In this document: in pieces, positions 26,132-37,250 of the stretch
Numbering within the stretch: position 1 is the first letter of the stretch
Layout of the letters: each line of letters opens with the position of its first letter
Assembly: GCA_019421005.1 (NCBI GenBank)
Contig: JAHZGA010000001.1
Location: 35,043 to 99,042 of the forward strand
Length of the DNA stretch: 64,000 nt
Reading direction: 5' to 3'
Origin: a bacterium
GTDB lineage: Bacteria > Bacillota_I > Bacilli_A > RF39 > UBA660
The notes under the pieces: model-generated
What the model was told of the DNA's origin: nothing
What the model saw: only the letters and a program-made list of their open reading frames with translations
The model's database searches: none
Translations under genes and position numbers: made by a program

Positions 26132-26737
26132 TTAATTTTGTTTAGAAATATTTTTTCGATCTTCAAGCGCTAATTCAAGAGTAAGTGAATCTATATATTC
26201 CATATCCGCACCGATTGGTATACCACTAGCTATTTTAGAAACCACTACATCTTTACCTTCTAATAATTTTACTATATATAGTGCAGTAGTTTCACTTTCA
26301 ATACTAGGTTTAACTGCAAGGATAACTTCTTTTATGTCTTCAATTTCAATTCTTTCTATTAATTTATCTAAATTAATATCTTCAGGATTTATTCCATCAA
26401 GTGGAGAAATTAAGTTATTTAATACATAATATATACCACTATATGAACCCATTTTTTCAAATAAAATTATATTTTTAGGATCATCAACTACACATATTGT
26501 TTTTCGATTACGACTTTTATCTAAACATATATCGCATAAATCGTTTTCAGTTAAATTATTACAGTGTTTGCATTTTTTAGTATTTACTTTTACATTTTTA
26601 ATAGAATCAGAAAATAAATCAATTATTTCATCATCAAGTTCTAAAACATGGAATGCTAAACGTTCAGCAGTTTTATCACCAATTCCTGGTAATTTTTTAA
26701 AACACTCTTTTAAATTGTTTAATGTTTGTGGATACAT
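26132..26737 (-). CDS. recR: Recombination mediator RecR
   Basis: 201 residues. Helix-hairpin-helix LPGIGDKTAERLAFHVL, four-cysteine zinc finger CKHCNNLTENDLCDIC, then a Toprim domain with VVDDPKNI. RecR with RecO/RecF helps load RecA at gaps; recF is at 34.2 kb. Start overlaps the ebfC stop by one base, the conserved dnaX-ebfC-recR operon. Confidence 0.97.
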   Translation of the reverse strand: MYPQTLNNLKECFKKLPGIGDKTAERLAFHVLELDDEIIDLFSDSIKNVKVNTKKCKHCNNLTENDLCDICLDKSRNRKTICVVDDPKNIILFEKMGSYSGIYYVLNNLISPLDGINPEDINLDKLIERIEIEDIKEVILAVKPSIESETTALYIVKLLEGKDVVVSKIASGIPIGADMEYIDSLTLELALEDRKNISKQN

Positions 26738-27033
26738 TAGAAAAGTCCTGGCATTCCTTTAGTAAATTTTCCCATTTTTTCTTCTGTTATTTTATCAATT
26801 TTTTTCATTGCGTCATTAACTGCTACGACAATCATATCTTCTAACATTTCTAAATCATCTTTTTCTAATTCTTCACTTTTTATTTTTACTTCCAATATTT
26901 CTTTTTTACCATTTACTTTTACATTTACTAAAGAAGAAGTACCTTCAAAAGTTTGATCATCAATTTCTTCTTTTGTTTTCATCATATCTTTTTGTAGCTT
27001 TTGAGCTTGTTTCATCATTGCTTGTATATTCAT
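26737..27033 (-). CDS. ebfC: Nucleoid-associated protein, YbaB/EbfC family
   Basis: 98 residues. MNIQAMMKQAQKLQKDMMKTKEEI start and the family end MGKFTKGMPGLF. Small dimeric DNA-binding protein. Sits 17 bases after dnaX and overlaps recR by one base, the standard trio (B. subtilis dnaX-yaaK-recR). Confidence 0.96.
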   Translation of the reverse strand: MNIQAMMKQAQKLQKDMMKTKEEIDDQTFEGTSSLVNVKVNGKKEILEVKIKSEELEKDDLEMLEDMIVVAVNDAMKKIDKITEEKMGKFTKGMPGLF

Positions 27034-27050
27034 TATATCCCTCTTTCTAA

Positions 27051-28766
27051 TTAATTATATTCTACTATATTATCAAATAATTGGTCAATATCATTATTAA
27101 CTGATGTTTTCTCATTAGAATTTAAAATTTCTTCAATATTTATATTATCATCAATATGTTTAAATTCACGTTTTTTATTATTAAAGTCATCTTTAATAAC
27201 ATTCCATTCATCTAAATAAGTAGAAATAATTTTATAATCTTTATTATAAACTTTTTTAAACATTTTTTCAATGGTTAATAATTTCTCATTAAATAAATCT
27301 GAAATATGTTCTGTATCATATACAAATATCAAATATTCATCTCCAACAGCTTTTAATTTTCCATCTAAAACCATTGATGCTTCATAATTATATTCTGGAT
27401 TTAAAATCAAATTTCTTATTTGTTCTAAATCGTTTTTAAATTCAAGAAAATTTCTTTTATTAAAAGAACTTAAAGCATTATTAATTCTAATTTCTTTTAC
27501 TTTTTTTAATTCTTCTTTTATTTTTTGATTTACTTTATCTAGTATTTTATCTTCAATTTCTTCTTTTATTTTTTTAGTAATGTTATTTTCTTCAGTCGTT
27601 TTATCTGGAATATTTTTATCTATATTTAACGTTTTAGCTTCTAAATTTTTCACTTCTAATTTAGGCTTTTGAATATGTGATGATGATACTTCTTCTAATC
27701 CTTCTTGACTTATTAATTTTATCATAGAAGTTTCTAAAATTATTTTTTGATTAACTGATTGTTTCATCATACCAAGAGTTTCATTTAATATTTCAATTCC
27801 TTTTATAACGAACTTTTGTTCAATATCAATATCATACAATTGATAGTTACTATTGTTTTCTTTAAAATATTCAAATGCATTTTTATACATCAAAATGTTT
27901 TTCATAAAAAGCATTATTTCTTCTATTAGTTTAGCAAGATTTTTTCCATTTTTATCATATTGATTTATTATTTTTAATACTTTAGAAACATCTTTTTCAA
28001 TTAAACTAACAACTAATTCTTTTATATCTTCAGCTGCTAATGTTCCATTAATTTCATGAACATCTTGAGGAGTAATTTCTTTATCAGTAAAAGAGCTAAC
28101 TTGGTCTAGCATACTTAAGGCATCACGCATTCCACCATCAGCAAGTCTAGCCAATTCTTTTAAAGCATCGTCAGTTATATTTATATTTTCAACATTTGTT
28201 ACCTCTTTTAAATGGTTCAATATCAATTCATCGGGAATTTTTTTAAAATCAAATCTTTGACAACGTGATAAAATAGTAGCTGGTATTTTTTGAGGTTCTG
28301 TTGTTGCCAAAATAAACACAATATGACTAGGAGGTTCTTCTAAAGTTTTTAACAATGCATTAAAAGCTCCAACCGTTAACATGTGAACTTCATCAATAAT
28401 ATAAATTTTATATTTTCCAGTGTTAGGAACAAGATTTACTTTACTTTTTAATTCTCTAATTTCATCTACTCCATTATTTGATGCAGCATCTATTTCAATT
28501 ACGTCAATCATTTGTTTTTTATTATATTGAATACAGTTGACACATTCATCACATGGAGTTACATCTTTTAAATTTAAGCAATTAATAGTTTTAGCTAAAA
28601 TTTTGGCTATACTAGTTTTTCCTGTACCCCGTGGACCAGTAAACAGATATGCGTGAGTTAATTTATTATTTTTAATTGAGTTTTTTAATGTTTGAACAAC
28701 TATTTTTTGACCAACAACTTGATCAAATTTAGTTGGACGATATTTTCTATATAAAGCTTGATACAT
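27051..28766 (-). CDS. dnaX: DNA polymerase III subunits gamma/tau
   Basis: 571 residues. Walker A GPRGTGKTS near residue 45, zinc cysteines (C-x8-CDECVNC), Walker B YIIDEVHML, and the SRC motif. The C-terminal third is Lys/Glu-rich with a tau-like tail. It is the clamp-loader motor. The leader is 100+ bases with an extended -10 promoter at 28885-28893. The SD before ATG is weak (only AAGATAT), in contrast to most genes here. Confidence 0.96.
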   Translation of the reverse strand: MYQALYRKYRPTKFDQVVGQKIVVQTLKNSIKNNKLTHAYLFTGPRGTGKTSIAKILAKTINCLNLKDVTPCDECVNCIQYNKKQMIDVIEIDAASNNGVDEIRELKSKVNLVPNTGKYKIYIIDEVHMLTVGAFNALLKTLEEPPSHIVFILATTEPQKIPATILSRCQRFDFKKIPDELILNHLKEVTNVENINITDDALKELARLADGGMRDALSMLDQVSSFTDKEITPQDVHEINGTLAAEDIKELVVSLIEKDVSKVLKIINQYDKNGKNLAKLIEEIMLFMKNILMYKNAFEYFKENNSNYQLYDIDIEQKFVIKGIEILNETLGMMKQSVNQKIILETSMIKLISQEGLEEVSSSHIQKPKLEVKNLEAKTLNIDKNIPDKTTEENNITKKIKEEIEDKILDKVNQKIKEELKKVKEIRINNALSSFNKRNFLEFKNDLEQIRNLILNPEYNYEASMVLDGKLKAVGDEYLIFVYDTEHISDLFNEKLLTIEKMFKKVYNKDYKIISTYLDEWNVIKDDFNNKKREFKHIDDNINIEEILNSNEKTSVNNDIDQLFDNIVEYN

Positions 28767-28884
28767 AATTTAAAATATCTTATATATAATTTAGTTACAA
28801 GAGAGATATTGTTTTTTCACTAAATATATATAACATTTCCTTTTTAGATTTCTCTCTTAATTTACAATAACATTCTATACCAAC

Positions 28885-28893
28885 ATTATAGCA
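28885..28893 (-). promoter_or_regulatory. Extended -10 promoter for dnaX-ebfC-recR
   Basis: TGCTATAAT on the minus strand (TATAAT at 28885-28890), upstream of a leader of about 110 bases. The leader ends carry AAGAGAGA and TCTCTCTT, which can pair over a 45-base loop. Confidence 0.65.
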
Positions 28894-28915
28894 CATTACA
28901 TTGCATAAAAACCAA

Positions 28916-29332
28916 TCATTTTCTTTTATTTATAAAAAATTTTTTCAACATAATAGAACATTCGTTCGAGTGAGTGACATTTTTATCAATAACTATATTT
29001 TTCATGTTTTTAAGATATCCATATTTAGGACTTTCAGTAGCGTATATAATTTTCTTTATTCGAGATTGTTCTATTGCACCACAACACATCATACAAGGTT
29101 CTAAAGTTACATAAATTTCACATTCTTCTAAACGCCAAGTTTTTAATTTTTTACACGCTTTTTCTAGCGCTATTATTTCTGCATGTTTTATAACGTTTTG
29201 TTTATTTTCTCTTTGATTATGTGCTTTAGAAATTATTTTATTATTTTTAACAATTACAGCTCCAACGGGAACTTCTTTTTTAGCATAAGCTTTTTTTGCT
29301 TCTTTAATAGCAGCCATCATATAATCTTGCAT
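28916..29332 (-). CDS. tadA: tRNA-specific adenosine deaminase
   Basis: 138 residues. Zinc and catalytic motifs HAE (KHAEIIALEKA) and PCMMCCGAI; YATESPKYG follows. TadA converts A34 to inosine in tRNA-Arg(ACG). Starts at ATG with GAGGTGTATTT. It is directly downstream of ffs on the same strand; in B. subtilis the order is tadA-scr-dnaX, so the two have exchanged places. Confidence 0.95.
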   Translation of the reverse strand: MQDYMMAAIKEAKKAYAKKEVPVGAVIVKNNKIISKAHNQRENKQNVIKHAEIIALEKACKKLKTWRLEECEIYVTLEPCMMCCGAIEQSRIKKIIYATESPKYGYLKNMKNIVIDKNVTHSNECSIMLKKFFINKRK

Positions 29333-29356
29333 AAATACACCTCATTTTTTTGTAAT

Positions 29357-29435
29357 AAAAAAGCACACACGTTCAGAGATACTTAAGGCTGCTATCTTCC
29401 GATTCTGACCTGTTTCATATATAAACGTTGTGCTA
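29357..29435 (-). ncRNA. ffs: Signal recognition particle RNA, small (4.5S-like) type
   Basis: About 79 nt on the minus strand. The conserved apical domain reads CAGGTCAGAATCGGAAGATA then GCAGCC, with the GGAA tetraloop and the A/C-rich internal loop that binds Ffh. The ends pair as AGCACAACGTT with AACGTGTGTGCT and a U-run follows, acting as the terminator. There is no room for an Alu domain, unlike the 270-nt scRNA of B. subtilis. Confidence 0.93.
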
Positions 29436-29440
29436 TTACA

Positions 29441-29469
29441 ATAATATCTTATTTTTAGTTATTTTGCAA
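29441..29469 (-). promoter_or_regulatory. ffs promoter
   Basis: TTGCAA (29464-29469), 17-base spacer, TATTAT (29441-29446) on the minus strand. The SRP RNA 5' end falls about 7 bases downstream. Promoter lies within 40 bases of the first parS site. Confidence 0.8.
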
Positions 29470-29505
29470 GTTTTTATAGAATTTAATATACATTTTTCAT
29501 TTTGA

Positions 29506-29521
29506 TGTTTCACGTGAAACA
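29506..29521. promoter_or_regulatory. parS site 1
   Basis: TGTTTCACGTGAAACA, exact match to the B. subtilis parS consensus. The perfect palindrome extends to 29499-29528 (30 bases) with arms ATTTTGA/TCAAAAT. Confidence 0.95.
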
Positions 29522-29573
29522 TCAAAATATTTTATTATATCTATATCATTCAATTCAATTTTATAAATAACAA

Positions 29574-29589
29574 TGTTTCACGTGAAACA
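29574..29589. promoter_or_regulatory. parS site 2
   Basis: TGTTTCACGTGAAACA, exact. Perfect palindrome extends to 29567-29596 (30 bases) with arms ATAACAA/TTGTTAT. Confidence 0.95.
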
Positions 29590-29690
29590 TTGTTATCTGT
29601 TTATATTATTAGGCAAAAGAATGCTTGTTTTTTTATACTTAAAATTAATATTAATTTATTTTGAATTTAATTATGTTTTATGTTTAGTAA

Positions 29691-29706
29691 TGTTTCACGT
29701 GAAACA
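29691..29706. promoter_or_regulatory. parS site 3
   Basis: TGTTTCACGTGAAACA, exact. Perfect palindrome extends to 29685-29712 (28 bases) with arms TAGTAA/TTACTA. Confidence 0.95.
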
Positions 29707-29756
29707 TTACTACTGAATTTTATTATTTGTTATTACGTATTTATATATTTTTTATA

Positions 29757-29772
29757 TGTTTCACGTGAAACA
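29757..29772. promoter_or_regulatory. parS site 4
   Basis: TGTTTCACGTGAAACA, exact. Perfect palindrome extends to 29748-29781 (34 bases) with arms TTTTTTATA/TATAAAAAA. Its outer arm overlaps the U-tract of the gyrA terminator. Confidence 0.95.
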
Positions 29773-29775
29773 TAT

Positions 29776-29797
29776 AAAAAAAGAAACTATTGTTTCT
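29776..29797 (-). terminator. gyrA terminator
   Basis: Stem AGAAAC/GTTTCT, 4-base loop, then seven U on the minus strand. The gyrA stop codon is in the hairpin and the U-tract is part of the fourth parS palindrome. Confidence 0.75.
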
Positions 29798-32231
29798 CTG
29801 AATTTCCTTGATTTTCTTCAACAGTTTCTTCTTTATCCATAATAGTTATAGTACTTACTTTTTGATTATCTTTTAAGTTTATTAATTTAACACCTTGAGC
29901 AACACGTCCTGTTGATGATACTTGATTTAAAGATAATCTAATAATAATTCCATTATCAGTTATAATCATTAAATCTTCATCACCATAAACACATTTAAAT
30001 GATACAATATTGCCATTTTTTTCGGTTACATTTAAAGCTTTTACACCTTTACTACCACGGTGTGTTATTCTATATTCAGATAATTCAGTTTTCTTACCAT
30101 ATCCTTTTTCAGTTACAACTAAAACTTGATGACCGTTTTTAGCAATTTCACAACCTACACAGCTTCCATCACCAATATCAATACCTTTAACACCAGATGC
30201 TGTTCTTCCCATAACTCTTATTTCATTTTCATCTATACGAACCATTCTTCCGTTTGAAGAAGCTATTAACACTTCATTATCCCCGTTAGTTTTCTTAACT
30301 GCTAGAAGTTCATCTTCATCTTTTAAAGTAATAGCAATTTTTCCACTAACTCTTATATTTTCAAACTCTTTTAAATTAGTCTTTTTAATTAAACCTTTTT
30401 TCGTACAGAATACTACATATTTAGAATCATCATCATTAGTCACTTTTAACATTGCTTTAACTTGTTCACCTTTTTCAAGTGGTAAAAGATTTATAATTGG
30501 TAAACCTTTAGATTGACGATTGAATAAAGGAATTTTATATCCTTTCATTCTGTAAACTTTTCCTTTATTTGTAAAGAACATTATATAATCATGAGTAGTC
30601 ATTGTAATCATATTTTCAACATAATCTTCCTCATTGGTTGACATTCCCTTTACACCTACTCCACCACGATTTTGAGTTCGATAGTTTTCAGTATTCATAC
30701 GCTTTATGTAACCTTTATCAGTAAGAGAAACAACAATTTTTTCAACCGGAATTAAAGATTCATCCTCAATATATTCTATAGCTGTCATATCAATATTAGT
30801 ACGTCTTTCATCTCCGTATTTATCTCTAATTTCAATTAATTCATCCTTAATAACTTTCAAAATATTCTCATTACTACTTAATATTTCTTTTAATTCTTGA
30901 ATTAGTTTTAATAATTCTTTTAAATCGTTTTCAATTTTTTCTCTTTCTAAACCAGTTAAACGACGAAGTTTCATTTCCAAAATAGCATTAGCTTGAACTT
31001 CAGATAAGCCATAATTATTAATCAAACCTTCTCTTGCTTTATCATCTGATTTTGAAGCCTTAATTAACTTAATTATTGCATCAATATTATCTAACGCTAT
31101 TTTTAATCCCTCTAAAATATGAACTCTTTTTTCAGCTACACTTAAATCATATTTAGTTCTTCTAATAATAATTTCCTTTTGAAAATCAATATATTTACTA
31201 ATAATATCCCTTAAACCTAAAGTTTTAGGAACACCTTGATCAAGCATTAAAAACATAATACCATATGATGTTTGAAATGATGTATGCTTATAAAGTTTAT
31301 TAAGTACAACTTGAGCATTCGCATCTTTCTTTAAAGTAATAGTAATTTTAATTCCCTCTTTTAAATCAGAGTGATAATCAGAAATTCCCTCAATTACTTT
31401 ATTATGTACCAATTCAGCAACTTTATTTTTTAATTCCGAAGTATTAATACCATATGGAACTTCATCAATAATAATATATTGACGACCATTTTTTTCTTCA
31501 ATACGTGCCCTACTACGAATAGTTATTACACCTCTACCCGTTTCATAAGCTTTCTTTATTCCACTATTTCCCAATATAGTCGCACCTGTTGGAAAATCTG
31601 GTCCCTTAATATATTCCATAAGACCTAAAACATCTATTTCAGGATTATCAATATAAGCAATACAACCATCAATTACTTCTTTTAAATTATGAGGTGGTAT
31701 ATTGGTAGCCATACCAACAGCAATTCCAGTTGTTCCATTAACTAATATATTAGGAAATCTAGAAGGTAATATTTCTGGTTCCTTTTCAGATTCATCAAAA
31801 TTAGGAACAAAATCAACTGTATTTTTATTAATATTACGCAATAATTCTAAAGATATTTTTGATAATCTTGATTCTGTATAACGCATAGCTGCAGCGCCAT
31901 AACCCTCTATATTACCAAAATTACCATGACCATCAACTAACATATATCTATATGAAAAATCTTGAGCCATTCTAACCATTGCTTCATAAATACTAGAATC
32001 ACCATGTGGATGATATTTACCCATAACATCTCCTACTATTCTAGCACTTTTTTTATGTGGTTTATCAGGAGTATAACCTGATTCATACATTGAATATAAA
32101 ATTCTTCTATGAACAGGTTTCAAACCATCTCTTAAATCTGGTAAAGCTCTTGCAACAATAACACTCATAGAATATTCCAAAAATGAATCTTCTACTTCTT
32201 TTACTATATTATTCTTTTCACAATTATCCAT
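29787..32231 (-). CDS. gyrA: DNA gyrase subunit A
   Basis: 814 residues. N-terminal breakage-rejoining domain with the catalytic Tyr in [13 protein letters not shown] (about residue 122) and the QRDR region. The C-terminal beta-pinwheel starts near residue 500 and contains the GyrA box as [10 protein letters not shown], which distinguishes gyrase from topoisomerase IV. With GyrB it introduces negative supercoils. 10 bases after gyrB. Confidence 0.97.
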   Translation of the reverse strand: MDNCEKNNIVKEVEDSFLEYSMSVIVARALPDLRDGLKPVHRRILYSMYESGYTPDKPHKKSARIVGDVMGKYHPHGDSSIYEAMVRMAQDFSYRYMLVDGHGNFGNIEGYGAAAMRYTESRLSKISLELLRNINKNTVDFVPNFDESEKEPEILPSRFPNILVNGTTGIAVGMATNIPPHNLKEVIDGCIAYIDNPEIDVLGLMEYIKGPDFPTGATILGNSGIKKAYETGRGVITIRSRARIEEKNGRQYIIIDEVPYGINTSELKNKVAELVHNKVIEGISDYHSDLKEGIKITITLKKDANAQVVLNKLYKHTSFQTSYGIMFLMLDQGVPKTLGLRDIISKYIDFQKEIIIRRTKYDLSVAEKRVHILEGLKIALDNIDAIIKLIKASKSDDKAREGLINNYGLSEVQANAILEMKLRRLTGLEREKIENDLKELLKLIQELKEILSSNENILKVIKDELIEIRDKYGDERRTNIDMTAIEYIEDESLIPVEKIVVSLTDKGYIKRMNTENYRTQNRGGVGVKGMSTNEEDYVENMITMTTHDYIMFFTNKGKVYRMKGYKIPLFNRQSKGLPIINLLPLEKGEQVKAMLKVTNDDDSKYVVFCTKKGLIKKTNLKEFENIRVSGKIAITLKDEDELLAVKKTNGDNEVLIASSNGRMVRIDENEIRVMGRTASGVKGIDIGDGSCVGCEIAKNGHQVLVVTEKGYGKKTELSEYRITHRGSKGVKALNVTEKNGNIVSFKCVYGDEDLMIITDNGIIIRLSLNQVSSTGRVAQGVKLINLKDNQKVSTITIMDKEETVEENQGNSEKQ

Positions 32232-32241
32232 AATTCACCTC

Positions 32242-35263
<3,022 letters not shown>

Positions 35264-35318
35264 AAAATACCTCTTCTTGATACATTTAAAAAATATGTAC
35301 TCCTCTACATCTATACCC

Positions 35319-35327
35319 ATTATACCA
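35319..35327 (-). promoter_or_regulatory. Extended -10 promoter for recF-gyrB-gyrA
   Basis: TGGTATAAT on the minus strand (TATAAT at 35319-35324), just after the comK terminator; -35 TGGAAA is weak. Confidence 0.65.
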
Positions 35328-35347
35328 TAAAATAGTAGGTTTTTCCA

Positions 35348-35372
35348 TAAAAAAATAGCCCATTGACTATTT
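35348..35372 (-). terminator. comK terminator
   Basis: Stem AAATAGTC/GGCTATTT (one G-U) with AATG loop and seven U. Also has a T-run on the plus strand. It separates comK from the recF operon. Confidence 0.75.
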
Positions 35373-35375
35373 TTT

Positions 35376-35825
35376 TTAAGTTAATTTTCGTTTTTTTAGA
35401 ATAGCTTCTAACCTAGTAGCACGCAAAATCTGATTATCAAGCGATTCAAAAGAAATATCAAATTCTACATCTTGACCATCGGCAAAACTAATTAAAGTAT
35501 GACGATTAATTTTTTGGTAATCTTTTATTAACTTTAAGCTAATCCATGCACAATGACTAAAACGTGGCGAACTTGTTGGAAAAAAGATTAATTCAGTACT
35601 TTCTTCAATTATAATTGGAGCTTTATAGTTATAACCTAATAAATTTTTAGTTCCTTCAAAACGTCCTACATAAGAACTACCAAAATAGCGACAGCTTTGA
35701 TCAATAATTTTTTGAACCGATTGATTAACAATTAAAATTTCTTCCTGTTCTATTATTCTTGATGTATTATCATCAATTGGTATAACTGCACATGTTGTTT
35801 TATTTATTTCATAATTTTCCAACAT
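35376..35825 (-). CDS. comK: ComK-family competence transcription factor
   Basis: 149 residues. Characteristic ComK blocks in order: YEINKTTCAVIPID, then IIDQSCRYFGSSYVGRFEGTKNL, then IFFPTSSPRFSHCAWISL, then ISFADGQDVEFDISFESLDNQILRATRLEAIL. ComK binds AT-boxes (AAAAN5TTTT) and activates DNA-uptake genes in B. subtilis. It is shorter than B. subtilis ComK (192 residues), mostly at the ends. It is a single-gene unit between dnaN and recF, where B. subtilis has yaaA (rlbA). Function as an activator here is inferred; no com genes in the window. Confidence 0.85.
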   Translation of the reverse strand: MLENYEINKTTCAVIPIDDNTSRIIEQEEILIVNQSVQKIIDQSCRYFGSSYVGRFEGTKNLLGYNYKAPIIIEESTELIFFPTSSPRFSHCAWISLKLIKDYQKINRHTLISFADGQDVEFDISFESLDNQILRATRLEAILKKRKLT

Positions 35826-35847
35826 ATACCAAACACCTCCCTACTAA

Positions 35848-35921
35848 TAACATTCAATAAAAATATTGAATTTCCTCTTTTATACCATAAAATATTGTCG
35901 AAATTTATCAAAATTTGTCGA
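35848..35921 (-). promoter_or_regulatory. comK promoter with direct repeats and leader hairpin
   Basis: Extended -10 TGGTATAAA on the minus strand (TATAAA at 35879-35884). Two TTGTCGA repeats (35895-35901 and 35915-35921, plus-strand reading) are exactly 20 bases apart, flanking the missing -35. In the leader, ATTCAATA/TATTGAAT form an inverted repeat around TTTT (about 35851-35870). These look like regulator sites; a perfect ComK box was not found. Confidence 0.45.
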
Positions 35922-35944
35922 TTTAAGTAAAAAAAAAGAACAAA

Positions 35945-37066
35945 TTAGTATGTTCTTATAGGCAAAATTAATTGAGTTAAGTCATCAATTGATGTACTTT
36001 TTATTATAATTGGTTTTATTTCTCCATTAAATAAAAGTTCTATTTCATCACAATCAATATATCTTAAAGCTTCTAACATATATTTAGAACTAAAAGAAAT
36101 TCTAATATCTTCTTTATTAACATTATCAACCATAACTTTTTCAACAACATTTCCTATTTCAGGAATATTTGAAGAAATTGTAACTAAATCATCTTTTGTT
36201 TCTAAACAAATTGTATTTTTATCAGATTCATTAGTTAATAATGATGCCCTGTCAATTGAATCATAAAATTGATTTAATTTTACTTTTAAAACAATTTTAA
36301 ATTCTTTTGGAATTAATTTAGAAGTATCAGGATAAGTTCCATTAATTAAACGGGACATAAAGATGATATTATTAAATCTAAAAATAATTTTATTATTAAA
36401 AATATGTAATTCAACTTCTCCTTCATCATCTATTAGTAATTTATTTAATTCAATAATATTTTTACTAGGTATTACAATATTTATATCTTCATCACTTGAG
36501 TTATTTAAAGTTAAAACTTTTTTTGATAAACGATAAGAATCAGTTGCAGTACATTCTAAAGTATCTTTAGAAATTTTTAAATTAATTCCTGTTAAAATAG
36601 GTCTTGATTCTTGATTAGAAGTAGCAAATACTGTTTGATGAATTAAATTCTTTAAAACCTTATTAGCAAGAATAATAGGATGTTTATTTTCTTCTAATTC
36701 TATATTTGGATATTCGCTTACATTATTACAATTTAATTTAAATGAAGAATTACTTGAAGATATTGAAATCGTTGAATCAAAAATTTCTTCAATTGTTATA
36801 ATTTCATTAGGTAACTTTCTTATTATTTCATATATATAATGTCCTGAAACAACTATATCCCCACATTTTTCAATTTGTTCAATATTTTTTTCTGGTATAA
36901 ATGTTTTTATGGAAATATCATTATTGGTACTCATTAAAAATAATCCATTATTAGTTAATTCAAATTTAATACAATTTAAAATAGGTATTAAATTTTTATT
37001 AGAAATTCCTTTTATTACATAATTTAAATGTTCCATTAATATATTTTGTTTAATTTTAATTTTCAT
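35945..37066 (-). CDS. dnaN: DNA polymerase III beta sliding clamp
   Basis: 373 residues, full length. MKIKIKQNILMEHLNYVIKGISNKNLIPILNCIKFE start, three clamp domains, and the C-terminal end TQLILPIRTY (canonical xxLxLPxR). The ring clamp that tethers DNA polymerase III. Own SD (AAGGAG) and separated from dnaA by 184 bases of origin DNA. Confidence 0.97.
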   Translation of the reverse strand: MKIKIKQNILMEHLNYVIKGISNKNLIPILNCIKFELTNNGLFLMSTNNDISIKTFIPEKNIEQIEKCGDIVVSGHYIYEIIRKLPNEIITIEEIFDSTISISSSNSSFKLNCNNVSEYPNIELEENKHPIILANKVLKNLIHQTVFATSNQESRPILTGINLKISKDTLECTATDSYRLSKKVLTLNNSSDEDINIVIPSKNIIELNKLLIDDEGEVELHIFNNKIIFRFNNIIFMSRLINGTYPDTSKLIPKEFKIVLKVKLNQFYDSIDRASLLTNESDKNTICLETKDDLVTISSNIPEIGNVVEKVMVDNVNKEDIRISFSSKYMLEALRYIDCDEIELLFNGEIKPIIIKSTSIDDLTQLILPIRTY

Positions 37067-37151
37067 ATCTTACTCCTTATAACTAAAATTTATTTTTATT
37101 GGTAAAAATAGCAAAAACCAAAAATTCTTTTATATTATTATTTAATATATA

Positions 37152-37182
37152 TTATTATTATTACTGTGGAAACTGTGGAAAA
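37152..37182 (-). other. Basal origin unwinding element: two DnaA boxes plus DnaA-trios
   Basis: Minus strand: DnaA-like boxes TTTTCCACA (37174-37182) and GTTTCCACA (37165-37173) in tandem, one G, then TAA four times (37152-37163), then a long AT-only stretch to about 37130. This is the arrangement of DnaA boxes beside DnaA-trios described for the B. subtilis unwinding region between dnaA and dnaN. A further box TTTTCCACA is at 37228-37236 and an exact TTATCCACA at 37324-37332 inside dnaA. Confidence 0.75.
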
Positions 37183-37250
37183 CTTTATTTTTTTAATCAA
37201 AATAAGGCATTAATAACAATTTTTTACTGTGGAAAACGATTTAGTAATTG

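Noticed and set aside
28787..28830. 13-codon leader peptide upstream of dnaX (ATG after AAGGAA)
   Set aside because: SD-to-ATG spacing is too short and there is no attenuator-type terminator; only a long-loop inverted repeat.
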